Shown here: positions 22,065-31,600 of the stretch, one piece after another
Position numbering within the stretch: position 1 is the first letter of the stretch
Layout: each line of letters opens with the position of its first letter
From: CAZSDU01 sp963662525
GTDB taxonomy: Bacteria; Bacteroidota; Bacteroidia; Bacteroidales; FEN-979
DNA: 64,000 nt
Direction of reading: 5' to 3'
Assembly (NCBI GenBank): GCA_963662525.1
Contig: OY759717.1
Location: forward strand, 1,054,001 to 1,118,000
The notes under the pieces: model-generated
The model's database searches: none
Told to the model about the DNA's origin: nothing
The model's input: only the letters and a program-made list of their open reading frames with translations
Made by a program: the position numbers and the translations under genes

Positions 22065-24512
22065 TTAGTTGATCACAATTTTCTTCCAGAGATTTCCTGC
22101 AGATGTTTTAAGCTGGAGGAGATACATCCCCATTGGAGCTTTAACGTCATTTACCTGGAAATTATTGAGTCCCTGGCTGATATTTGTTTCTTTTGTCCAT
22201 ACAACCCTTCCGTCAAAGCCAAGCAGGTTCAGGGTAACTGTTTCGCTGTTTTTAGCCTGGAACCTGAGGTTAAAATGGTCGGCTGTGGGATTGGGAAATA
22301 CGGTCAGGTCGGAAATCAATGCATTTTGTTCATTGATTCCATCATGGGGTTTGAATGTAATCCTTACGGTATCAGACTGTACACCGTATGAATCGGTTAC
22401 CCGGCAGTATACTTTTTTGGTGCCGAAGCCTACTCCAGAAGAATCAATGTGAACGATCTGTGTGAGATCGCCGGTAGACCAGACATAGGTAGTGAACTGC
22501 CCGGCATCCAGGGTTACAACCTCATCGCCAAACACGGTTTGATCAGGTCCCAGATCGAGTACCGGATGGTCGCTGACCGGAATTGCCAGGCTGAAGCGAT
22601 CGGTAAATTCCTGAAAGTAAAGGTTGGCAATCAATGCATCATGAATAACAATACTGTTTTCGTCATTGCTGACATTGGCAGCATCACTCCAGTTATGCGA
22701 ACCTGTCCAGGTAAAGGGATCAGAAGTGGGATTGGATTGATCCACCACCATCATCTTGCTATGAAGTAATCCTTGTTCGTGGTATTCACGGAAATTATTT
22801 CCCAAAGCTGTACCAAGTTCTGCAACAACGGTGGCATCGGATGTGGCGCGATTGGAAATCACTACCTTGGAATTTACTCCGGCCTGGGATTTTGCAATAA
22901 TTGCATCGCTGATTATATAACGGGTAATAAGCATGGTGCCGATTTCAATATCCGTGTTAGCAGTTTCGATATGATTGATAATTTGCTGGTTTACACCATC
23001 GCTGGGACTGAAATAAACTTCCACCCGTTTTCCGCCGATGATCAGTTCATGAGGTGTGTTATCCGACTTTGCAGGTCCGAACTTAGCTGCAGCAGGATTC
23101 GGAGTTATCGTAGAAGAACCGTACATTTCTTCGAATTCAAGGGTATACACCTTAGCCAGACTTGCATCCTGAATAAACAACACATTGTTGGCATCGGTAT
23201 TAATATTCTGGTCGGTCCAGTTACAGGAACCGGTCCAGACGATAGGTTCATTGGGATTGGATGATTGGCCATCGATGATCATAAATTTATCATGCATGAT
23301 ACCTGTAGTCACGGGGCGGGCAATTTTTCCGATACCGGCATTGAGTTCCTGCATGGCAGAATTGTTGGTTCCCCCGTCGGTAACGATACGAACCCTGACA
23401 CCCCTGGCATTGGCTGAATTCAACGCACCAGCGATGCTGCTGATGCCTTCAACATTGAAGTTGTAGATAGCAATATCAATGGTTTTTGTGGCGCGGTTGA
23501 TATAGGCAATACAGGTATCATCCACAGCGCGGAAAATTTGTATGGCTTTTTCAGACGTTGCCACTGTGGTATCCACCGGGCGTGTGAAATAAACCTTAAA
23601 GGTACCGCTGGAAGTTGATTGGGTGATGAAGCTTTTCAGTCCGGACCATCCGGTATCCGGAGCGGCAACTGAGAAAGCCTGAACATAAATCAGGTCGGAA
23701 GCGTTGAGCCCGGAAAGGTTAATGGTATGGGTAAGACCGGTTCCTGATGAAGGAATATGTCCGAGCTCCAGCGAAGGAGTACGTCCATAAAACAACTCGC
23801 TTGTACCGGCAATATTCGTTGACCATCTTAAAGAGAATCCACTGCTTGTAATATTGCTGACTGAAAGCGGGGTGGTAAACAAAATAGAGCTGCCGGCAGC
23901 AATATCATCTCTATCGCGCAGCAGGAATTGATAACCCGCTGCCGGATTTGAATAATGGAACTGGGAACAAATACCGGTCAGGGTAACTTCATCGGCAGGA
24001 ATGATCTGCCCGACGAGATTCGAATTATTATTAACACGTACCTGGGCTGTTTGTCCTCCGGCAGTAACATTATAATTGGTATTTCCTGCAAAAACGCCAC
24101 CGGCGTTGGCAAAAGTGACGCCTTCCATTTTCACCAGCATGGCTTCGTTGGTCTCGTTCATCCCAGCGGGAGTGATGACAAGGGGTTCAGGAAGATTAAC
24201 GGGGGCAATAGCAGTAAATGAACTCACCGGATCCAGTTCGAGTAACTGGTTATAAAACTTGGTCACTCCGGTGATCAATATCGAGTCGCCCCTGACGACT
24301 GAACCCAGGGTGTTGCTGTATGCGGCAATACCGGCCGTACCATCCTGAAGATAACGGATAGTGCCAAGTTCCGGGCCATTGGTCACAACGCCTCTGACAG
24401 TTACAGTTGATCCTTCAGGTAAAGCCTTTGCCGCTGCAATGGTAATCGCCTGAGAGAAACCCTGAAGTCCAAAGATCGTCAGGAAAATGATTAAAGAAGC
24501 AATTTTTTTCAT
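22065..24512 (-). CDS. Secreted phospholipase D-like (double HKD) T9SS protein
   Basis: An 815-aa protein with a signal peptide (1-20). Next comes an OB-fold-like domain (about 21-205), of the sort linked to secreted nucleases, then a fibronectin III-like domain (about 210-300). Two PLD catalytic motifs follow: H407-x-K409-x4-D414 with WTGSCNWT, and H584-x-K586-x4-D591 with WTGSHNWS. A PKD-like domain and a T9SS sorting domain (VFPNPTADHFNLRF, then DVKAPMGMYLLQLK) complete it. The catalytic pair makes it an active phosphodiesterase: nuclease or phospholipase. It lies just after the TonB receptor gene on the same strand. Confidence 0.9.
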   Translation of the reverse strand: MKKIASLIIFLTIFGLQGFSQAITIAAAKALPEGSTVTVRGVVTNGPELGTIRYLQDGTAGIAAYSNTLGSVVRGDSILITGVTKFYNQLLELDPVSSFTAIAPVNLPEPLVITPAGMNETNEAMLVKMEGVTFANAGGVFAGNTNYNVTAGGQTAQVRVNNNSNLVGQIIPADEVTLTGICSQFHYSNPAAGYQFLLRDRDDIAAGSSILFTTPLSVSNITSSGFSLRWSTNIAGTSELFYGRTPSLELGHIPSSGTGLTHTINLSGLNASDLIYVQAFSVAAPDTGWSGLKSFITQSTSSGTFKVYFTRPVDTTVATSEKAIQIFRAVDDTCIAYINRATKTIDIAIYNFNVEGISSIAGALNSANARGVRVRIVTDGGTNNSAMQELNAGIGKIARPVTTGIMHDKFMIIDGQSSNPNEPIVWTGSCNWTDQNINTDANNVLFIQDASLAKVYTLEFEEMYGSSTITPNPAAAKFGPAKSDNTPHELIIGGKRVEVYFSPSDGVNQQIINHIETANTDIEIGTMLITRYIISDAIIAKSQAGVNSKVVISNRATSDATVVAELGTALGNNFREYHEQGLLHSKMMVVDQSNPTSDPFTWTGSHNWSDAANVSNDENSIVIHDALIANLYFQEFTDRFSLAIPVSDHPVLDLGPDQTVFGDEVVTLDAGQFTTYVWSTGDLTQIVHIDSSGVGFGTKKVYCRVTDSYGVQSDTVRITFKPHDGINEQNALISDLTVFPNPTADHFNLRFQAKNSETVTLNLLGFDGRVVWTKETNISQGLNNFQVNDVKAPMGMYLLQLKTSAGNLWKKIVIN

Positions 24513-24569
24513 GTTATTGTTTTTATTTCAGTATTAGATTAGTAACAGGGTAATGAATTAACAGAGTAA

Positions 24570-24577
24570 CAAAGTTA
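24570..24577 (-). promoter_or_regulatory. -7 promoter box of the PLD-like gene
   Basis: On the minus strand TAACTTTG matches TAnnTTTG, about 58 bases before the ATG at 24512. It shows that the PLD gene has its own promoter even though it follows the TonB receptor gene. Confidence 0.55.
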
Positions 24578-24582
24578 AACAT

Positions 24583-24622
24583 CTTACTCACCATCTCACA
24601 AACTCACCATCTCACCAGCTTA
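24583..24622. repeat. CTCACCA-type tandem repeat between genes
   Basis: A short array built from ACTCACCATCTCAC units (ACTCACCATCTCACAAACTC and further). It lies directly behind the stop of the TonB receptor gene. Related arrays are at 31971-32011 inside mfd and 41107-41155 at the end of the ABC-F gene. Confidence 0.6.
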
Positions 24623-27502
24623 TTAATAGCTGATAGCGATGGATGCATTAAAAGTTCTTCCCATCCCAAAGAAAACGCCGGCTGAGGAAGCATCAAATCC
24701 AGTGGTTTTGGTAGAATAGGAGTCGTTATTCTTGGCATCAGAAATATAGGTCTGATCCAGGACATTCAATACACTCGCTCGCAGATCAAGTTTAAAATTT
24801 TTAAAAGTGAACCGATACCCGGCATTCAGATCAACAAGATAGTACACTGGAAGCTGCCAGGAATCAGGAGGATTGCCGTCTTTATCCATATAGTTTGGAG
24901 TTAAAGATGCCGGATCCATCTGGGAATAATTCTTTGCAAAAAGTGTAAAGCTACCGGATACATACAGGTATTTAATAATCTCCCATCTCAGGCTTTCCAT
25001 GAATTGGAATTGAGCAGCATCACCAACATGAACGCCCTTGGCATTAAAGGTAAGGCTATCCAGAAGAGTACCCGTTGGATCATAAACATAGGCTGTACCT
25101 CCCGACATCCATCTCCAGTCACCCCATGCCACAACCTGGTCCCATTGAAGCGAAGAAACAGGTTTCCAGCCAAATTCAATTTCGATTCCTTTATGCAGGG
25201 CATCTATCCCATTGATATTAACCGGAAAATTGTCTCCGTTAATGGTTACGTATAAAGCCTGATCCAGTGGTCTGTTCTTCCATTGTGTAAGATAGGCATT
25301 AACATTCAACGCTAATTTTTTAGAATTAAAACTATATCCAACTTCAAGAGCTTTAATGATCTCGTTTTTTACATTCATGTATTCTTTATTATTATTGTCG
25401 AATACATTCTGGAAGCGTGGAGCTTTAGATAAATACCCCAGGTTGATAAATACATTGTTCTTTTTATCGATATTGAAATTTGCTCCACCTTTGACAGTAA
25501 AGCCGGGAAAATATTTCCATTTCGTTCTCGTCGCATGGGCCTGTGCTGAATTGATATCATAAGCAGCCGGATTTACTATAGAGAAGGTATCTTTAATGGA
25601 ACCGTTTTGTTTTATAACGAATATTGTATCGCCGGAAGCATATTGGACATCGCCCCTGCCTTGCGAGTAGGTAAGATTGTCAATGCCATTATAATAGAAA
25701 GTATCACCATATCCTACGGCTTGGGTAAAAGTGTTTCCATCCACAATAATATCTTTTTTCTTGAAATAATCGATACGGTTGTAAGCGGATAAAGCTGAAG
25801 TCAGATTAATGAATGCTGACCACTTTTCTTTTTTAAATTCCAATTGTGCAAAGATCCCTCCCCAACGAACCAATCCATCATTGTAGTAATATATCTTATC
25901 GCCAACATACATTTTATCGTATTGATTTTTATTTTTGTTTGCATCATCACGCATGAAGTCACCGCCAAGCAGGTCGTAAACCTCACCATAATGCTGCCCC
26001 TTGTATGTTCTAAGATCAAGTCCTCCTGAAAGGGTAAATGCTGAATTGATCTCCCAGGTAAAGGTAGACAGTAATCCATACCAGAAATGGTTGTTCACAC
26101 TGCTCCTTAGAAGACCCTCTGAACGATGAGTTGGATCATTCATATTGCGGTCGTAATAGCTCTGGTAATTGATCAGACCATTCGATAAATCAATATTTGA
26201 AAATGTGGATGTGATATAAGCGCCGCTGGAAGTAGTAGAAAAATTACCGGTACCACCTCCGCTTCCAATTGATGCGTAAACTATATTGGACCAATAAAAT
26301 TTATCGTTAATTCTCCAGAAGTCCCTCAGGCTTAACTGGGGTTTAAAATAATAATTCTTGGATTGTGAAAGATCTTCTGTTTTATCTAAGTAGATAGGAT
26401 TTCCTTCATTATCTTTTTCCGTCCATCGATTCAGGTGTCCCCAGTTTGAATTGTAACGGATTCCATAACTGTTGGTCGAATCAATAAGGCTCTGACGAAC
26501 CCCAACTTTTGCTGCATACTCCTTATCAAAAGTTGCGATTGACTTCATATACGATCGTTGTGCGTGTTTTTGGGGTGCGCCCATGGCAGAAAAAGTAAGC
26601 AAGTGGCGACCAAGTTTTTTATCTACTCGCAAATAAAAAAACCAGCCTTTGGTCCAGGTGTTATCCACCCAGCCGTTGCCTTGTTTGTAAGAGCCTGCAA
26701 TAGTAACTCCCCATCCGTGTTTTAACTGTCCAGTTGTCACTCCGAGAGAAGTACGAAAGAATCCATCACTTCCGAATTCCTGTTTGACGATACCACCCAG
26801 GCTTACATCGATACCTTTGGTAATAATATTCATGGTTCCACCGACGGAAGGCAAAGCCAGCTTTGAAGCGCCAAGACCGCGCTGGACCTGGATATTCCGG
26901 GTAACAGCATCCAGTCCGAACCAGTTCGACCAGTAAACCCAGCCGTTTTCCATATCATTTACCGGGATACCATCGATCATCACGGCAAGGTTGCGCTGAC
27001 TGAAGCCACGGATATTAACACGGGCATCACCATCGCCTCCACCCTGTTGAGTAGCATATACGCCGGGGGTTTTGTTCAGGATCATGGGGAGGTCACGGGA
27101 AGCAAGTCCTTCCTGCATCTGAAGGGGAGTCACCGTTGAAAATGCCACAGGAGTTTCCCTTGTCTTGGCCACATCTCCAACTACCTCCACTTCTGTCAGT
27201 GTGGGAGTATTCAGTTGAAAATCATAAGTCACATCGGCATCGTTGATCACTACATCGGCTTCCTGCGGAAGATAACCAACATAAGAAACTTTCAGGTGGT
27301 AGGTTCCTTTTTCGACCTTGATATAATATCTCCCATCCATATCGGCAACAACACCTTTATTGTCTCCGTATAAAACCGTGGCGCCGATCAGCGTTTCCCC
27401 GGAGTTGGCATCTTTGATCACTCCCCTTATCATTCGTTTCTGGGCTAACAGGATAAGCGGAAGGAGCATGATAAGCAGCAGAAAAGTAAAGCGTTTGGTC
27501 AT
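24623..27502 (-). CDS. TonB-dependent receptor
   Basis: A 959-aa outer-membrane active transporter. The start at 27502 (MTKRFTFLLL) gives a clean signal peptide; the frame is open 14 codons further up. After the signal comes a carboxypeptidase-regulatory-like domain (RGVIKDANSGETLIGATV), then the plug domain (RETPVAFSTVTPLQMQ, DARVNIRGFSQRNLAVMIDG) and a 22-strand barrel ending in a terminal aromatic strand (ASIAISY). No SusD partner gene is adjacent, so the ligand is not necessarily a glycan. It lies between two secreted T9SS proteins (LTD and PLD). The substrate is unknown. Confidence 0.9.
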   Translation of the reverse strand: MTKRFTFLLLIMLLPLILLAQKRMIRGVIKDANSGETLIGATVLYGDNKGVVADMDGRYYIKVEKGTYHLKVSYVGYLPQEADVVINDADVTYDFQLNTPTLTEVEVVGDVAKTRETPVAFSTVTPLQMQEGLASRDLPMILNKTPGVYATQQGGGDGDARVNIRGFSQRNLAVMIDGIPVNDMENGWVYWSNWFGLDAVTRNIQVQRGLGASKLALPSVGGTMNIITKGIDVSLGGIVKQEFGSDGFFRTSLGVTTGQLKHGWGVTIAGSYKQGNGWVDNTWTKGWFFYLRVDKKLGRHLLTFSAMGAPQKHAQRSYMKSIATFDKEYAAKVGVRQSLIDSTNSYGIRYNSNWGHLNRWTEKDNEGNPIYLDKTEDLSQSKNYYFKPQLSLRDFWRINDKFYWSNIVYASIGSGGGTGNFSTTSSGAYITSTFSNIDLSNGLINYQSYYDRNMNDPTHRSEGLLRSSVNNHFWYGLLSTFTWEINSAFTLSGGLDLRTYKGQHYGEVYDLLGGDFMRDDANKNKNQYDKMYVGDKIYYYNDGLVRWGGIFAQLEFKKEKWSAFINLTSALSAYNRIDYFKKKDIIVDGNTFTQAVGYGDTFYYNGIDNLTYSQGRGDVQYASGDTIFVIKQNGSIKDTFSIVNPAAYDINSAQAHATRTKWKYFPGFTVKGGANFNIDKKNNVFINLGYLSKAPRFQNVFDNNNKEYMNVKNEIIKALEVGYSFNSKKLALNVNAYLTQWKNRPLDQALYVTINGDNFPVNINGIDALHKGIEIEFGWKPVSSLQWDQVVAWGDWRWMSGGTAYVYDPTGTLLDSLTFNAKGVHVGDAAQFQFMESLRWEIIKYLYVSGSFTLFAKNYSQMDPASLTPNYMDKDGNPPDSWQLPVYYLVDLNAGYRFTFKNFKLDLRASVLNVLDQTYISDAKNNDSYSTKTTGFDASSAGVFFGMGRTFNASIAISY

Positions 27503-27535
27503 AAGCTGGAAATTAACAATTGTTTTGACACAACA

Positions 27536-27563
27536 TAGGGGCAAACCGAATTGGTTGCCCCTA
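27536..27563. repeat. TAGGGGCAA/TTGCCCCTA palindrome
   Basis: TAGGGGCAA (27536-27544) and TTGCCCCTA pair with one bulge and further CC/GG pairs around a GAATT loop. It shares the stem sequence of the terminator at 18375-18398, so both belong to one repeat family. It lies in the leader between the LTD gene and the TonB receptor gene and could act as a transcript attenuator or processing site. Confidence 0.55.
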
Positions 27564-27593
27564 CGAAATCCTGATCATCCTTAATATTTGTTC

Positions 27594-28613
27594 CTATTGG
27601 ATAATAATTTTTTTAATCACCGACTGATTGTCGCCACATAAAATTTTAACAAGATAAATCCCGTCGGGCATATCATTCAGTACCACTCTGACTTCTTTCT
27701 GGCGTGAGGCAACCGCTTTTAAATATACTGTTTTCCCTACAATAGAAACCACTTCAACAGAAATGATGTTCTGGTTGGAGACTACGGTAAACTGGTTATT
27801 GGTTACCGGATTGGGCTGAACAGAGATACTGAGTGAATTCTGAGGTTCACCAATTCCAGAGGATGATTTGCAATCGCACCAGTGAGTGCCAAGGCTGTCG
27901 AAAAAGTTAGCCGGTAATGTATCATACTCCAGCAGTGCATAAAAACTGTCAGGAACACCCCCGGTCTGGGTATCACCGTAATGGCTCATGGTTATCCTGT
28001 CAACACCGTATTTAACAGTATGTTTCCGAACCAGGGTATGACTTTTCGTGAGATATCTTCCGGTTCCGAGAATATAGGGCTTGGTATCAGTCCAGGCACC
28101 GGAAGGGCTATAGGTTCCCTGCCAGTTTTTCGGACGGACTCCGATTTCTCCAAAGATATCAATATCTTTCCACGTCCCGCTAATCAACTTCTGAAGTGAA
28201 ACAGCATCATCACCATTCCAGAAAACACAATTCCCTCCGGGGGTGGTTCCGCCATAATCATAGGGAGCGAGCCAGTTGGCTTTTGCGCGTAATCCTGCCC
28301 AAACCATGGTATCCTGACCCGGTTTGGTAGTATCTTGAATGATCACCCAGGTAGAAAACGGGGCAATCGTCCCGGTAAGCGGAAGGGTGTAAAGCAACTC
28401 CTGATCAGAAGTTGTGCTTCCATTAGAGAAGCGAATCAGGCGGTACACATTATCCAGTGTAATCGGAGCAGCTGTAGGGTTGTACAATTCAACCGCTTTG
28501 TTGTTATTCCAGCCTTCCACATGTTCCGACATGAAGATATCAGCGCAGTTAGTTTGCGCAGAAATCAAGCCGGCTGTAAAAAAAACCGCTAAAAAGAGTA
28601 AAAGTTTTTTCAT
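27594..28613 (-). CDS. Secreted lamin-tail-domain (LTD) T9SS protein
   Basis: A 339-aa protein. The ATG at 28613 opens a signal peptide ending at ISAQ. The next 160 residues are a lamin-tail domain (SEHVEGWNNNKAVELYNPTA, then a beta sandwich with VRKHTVKYG near 200), a module often found with secreted nucleases. The last 75 residues are a T9SS sorting domain (SVQPNPVTNNQFTVV, then NDMPDGIYLVKI). No catalytic site is visible, so a binding or anchoring role is likely. It is upstream of the TonB receptor on the same strand. Confidence 0.85.
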   Translation of the reverse strand: MKKLLLFLAVFFTAGLISAQTNCADIFMSEHVEGWNNNKAVELYNPTAAPITLDNVYRLIRFSNGSTTSDQELLYTLPLTGTIAPFSTWVIIQDTTKPGQDTMVWAGLRAKANWLAPYDYGGTTPGGNCVFWNGDDAVSLQKLISGTWKDIDIFGEIGVRPKNWQGTYSPSGAWTDTKPYILGTGRYLTKSHTLVRKHTVKYGVDRITMSHYGDTQTGGVPDSFYALLEYDTLPANFFDSLGTHWCDCKSSSGIGEPQNSLSISVQPNPVTNNQFTVVSNQNIISVEVVSIVGKTVYLKAVASRQKEVRVVLNDMPDGIYLVKILCGDNQSVIKKIIIQ

Positions 28614-28651
28614 ATTAATATTTTTAAAGGTTTCTATTGATAAATTCAATA

Positions 28652-28659
28652 CAAAAATA
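28652..28659 (-). promoter_or_regulatory. -7 promoter box of the LTD gene
   Basis: TATTTTTG on the minus strand, about 39 bases before the ATG at 28613. The same octamer is the -7 box of the two giant T9SS genes at 48759 and 53528. Confidence 0.55.
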
Positions 28660-28691
28660 GAAAAAGAAAAGCCTTGAAAGTTAAGGCATCA

Positions 28692-31600
28692 TTAAATGTT
28701 AGTAACTTTTTGGAAATAAAAAGGCTCCATACTTATCAAGGCATCATCAATTCCTGAAATATCTTTCAGTATGATGAATAACCTGTCTTTTTCTTCCTTC
28801 ATTTTGCAATACGCGGGATTTTTCTTGATAAAATCAAGGATGGCCGTGAATTGCAGGGATTGATAATAGGGGGATTCCGGATTGGAAATAAAATAGGCGG
28901 TCAAGCGGTTATTGCGTAAAACAAGTTTTTCAAAGCCTAGCTTTTTCGCCAGCCAGCGCAGGCGTATCGTCTGTATCAGGGATTCCGTCCGGGCCGGAAG
29001 AGGACCAAAGCGATCATTCAATTTCATTTTGAATTTTGTCAGATTGTCTTCGGTTTCTATCGAATCCAGTTCCTTGTATAAATTGAGGCGCTCTGTAATG
29101 TTTGTAACATAACTATCGGGAATGAGGATTTCGAGGTCTGTTTCGATCACACAGTCTTTCACATATGCTTTTGGCAGATCCTCCAGGAATACATCCCTGA
29201 ACTCATTTTCTTTCAGTTCAAGCAGGGCCTCGTCCAGGATTTTCTGGTACATTTCATAGCCGATCTCGGAGATAAAGCCACTTTGTTCCCCACCCAGGAT
29301 ATTCCCGGCCCCGCGGATATCAAGATCGCGCATGGCAATGCTGAATCCGCTCCCGAGATCAGCAAATTCTTCAATGGTTCTCAATCGTTTCCGGGCTTCA
29401 TCGGTAAGGGTCGACATGGGAGGAGCCAGCAGATAACAGAATGCTTTTTTATTGGACCGGCCAACCCTTCCCCTGAGCTGATGTAAATCACTCAGGCCAT
29501 AATGATGGGCATCGTTGATAATAATGGTATTGACATTGGGGATGTCGAGTCCCGATTCGATGATGGTGGTAGAAACCAGTACATCATATTCCCCTTCAAT
29601 GAAATCAATCATGATCCGTTCCAGCTTAACTCCATCCATCTGTCCGTGAGCAATGGCAATCTTCGCTTTGGGGACGGCCCGCTGAATCATACCAGTAACA
29701 TCGAGAATATTCTGAACTCTCGTATTCACAAAGAACACCTGTCCTCCTCTTCCAATCTCATCATTGATGGCTTCCCGGATGATTTCCTCTCCGAATGGAT
29801 GAATTTCGGTCTGTACCGGATAACGGTTAGGAGGAGGCGTATTGATGATAGAAAGATCGCGGGCGCCCATCAATGAAAATTGCAGGGTTCGTGGAATAGG
29901 TGTTGCCGTTAAAGTAAGGGTATCCACATTCACCTTGAGCTGTTTGATCTTTTCCTTGGCCCCAACTCCGAACTTTTGCTCTTCATCGATGATCAACAGA
30001 CCGAGGTCCTTGAATTTTATATCTTTACTAAGCAAGCGATGGGTTCCGATCAGAATATCGATTTTTCCGGATTCCAGGTCCTGAAGCAATTGTTTTTGTG
30101 CCTGTGTCGACCTGAACCGGCTGATATAATCGACCTTCCCAGGTAATTCCTTCAGACGATCAGAAAATGTTTTATAATGTTGTAAAGCGAGAATGGTCGT
30201 CGGCACGAGCACTGCCACCTGCCTGCTTTCCGTGATCACTTTAAAGGCAGCCCTGATAGCAATCTCCGTCTTTCCAAAGCCCACATCACCGCATACCAGG
30301 CGATCCATGGGATAGGTTTCCTCGAGATCTTTTTTCACATCAATGGTCGCCTTCAGCTGATCGGGAGTATCTTCATAAATGAAAGAAGCTTCCAGCTCAT
30401 TCTGCAAATAGGTATCCGGTGTACATGCAAACCCCTGGGTAGCGCGGCGTTCAGCATATAACCTGATCAGGTCCTTGGCAATATCCTTGACCCTGCTTTT
30501 TGTTTTAGTCTTCAGCTTATTCCAGGCATCCGAACCAAGGCGGTTCAGGACAGGTGCTGTACCTTCTTTTCCGCCGAATTTAGTGATCCGGTGAAGGGAA
30601 TGAATACTTACATAAAGCAGGTCATCATTCTTGTATATGAGCCGTATTGCTTCCTGCTCCTTTCCGTTATTAACAATCTTTTCAAGCCCATCGAATCGCC
30701 CGACCCCATGATCGATATGGGTTACAAAATCACCGGGTTTGAGATCATACAGCTCCTTCAGGGTAAGGGCTTCTTTACTGGCATACCCATCCCTGAGATG
30801 AAAACGGTGGTAACGCTCAAAAATCTGGTGATCAGTATAGCAGGCAAGCTTCAGGTCCTTGTCGATAAACCCCTCATGCAGGGAAAAATTAATCGTTTCG
30901 TACAAGGCCGGGTTTTCGGTTTGCCGACTTATTTCAGATGACGGGTGAGGAGTGACAGATAACTGATCCGAGATGATATTTTGAAGTCTTTCCGCCTGTT
31001 TCGGGTTATCGGCCAACAGCATATTTTGATAACCTTCAGAAGCATTCTGGTTCAGGTTGCTGATCAGCAGGTCGAAATTTTTATTGAAGGAAGGTTGCGG
31101 AATGACATTAAAATTGACTTTCTGCGCGGTTTTAAAGAAGAAATGGTTTCCGAATTCCAGGCTGGAAAAGGAAAGCAGGGAGCGAAGGAATTCGCTTCCT
31201 GGCAACAACAGGTCGGAGACAGGTTGTTTATCCATGATATCCGACATATAAGCAGCATCATCCAGCCAGATCATGGTGTTTTCAGGCAGGAATGAGAAAA
31301 GTGGTTCATAGGGAATTTTCTTTCCCGGGTTGATCCTGATATCAGGGACTATAGATATCTCCGTTTTTTTTTCAATCGACAACTGGGTGGAAGGATCAAA
31401 GGTCCGGATGGAGTCAACTTTATCGTCGAGGAATGATATGCGGTAAGGATGATCGCTGCTGAAAGAATAAACATCAACCAATCCTCCTCTCAGGGAGAAC
31501 TGCCCTGGTTCAATGACGAAGTCAGCCCTTTCGAACTCATATTCAACCAGCAGGTCGAGGATGAAATCCATGTTGACCTGTTCCCCGACAGAGAGTTTCA

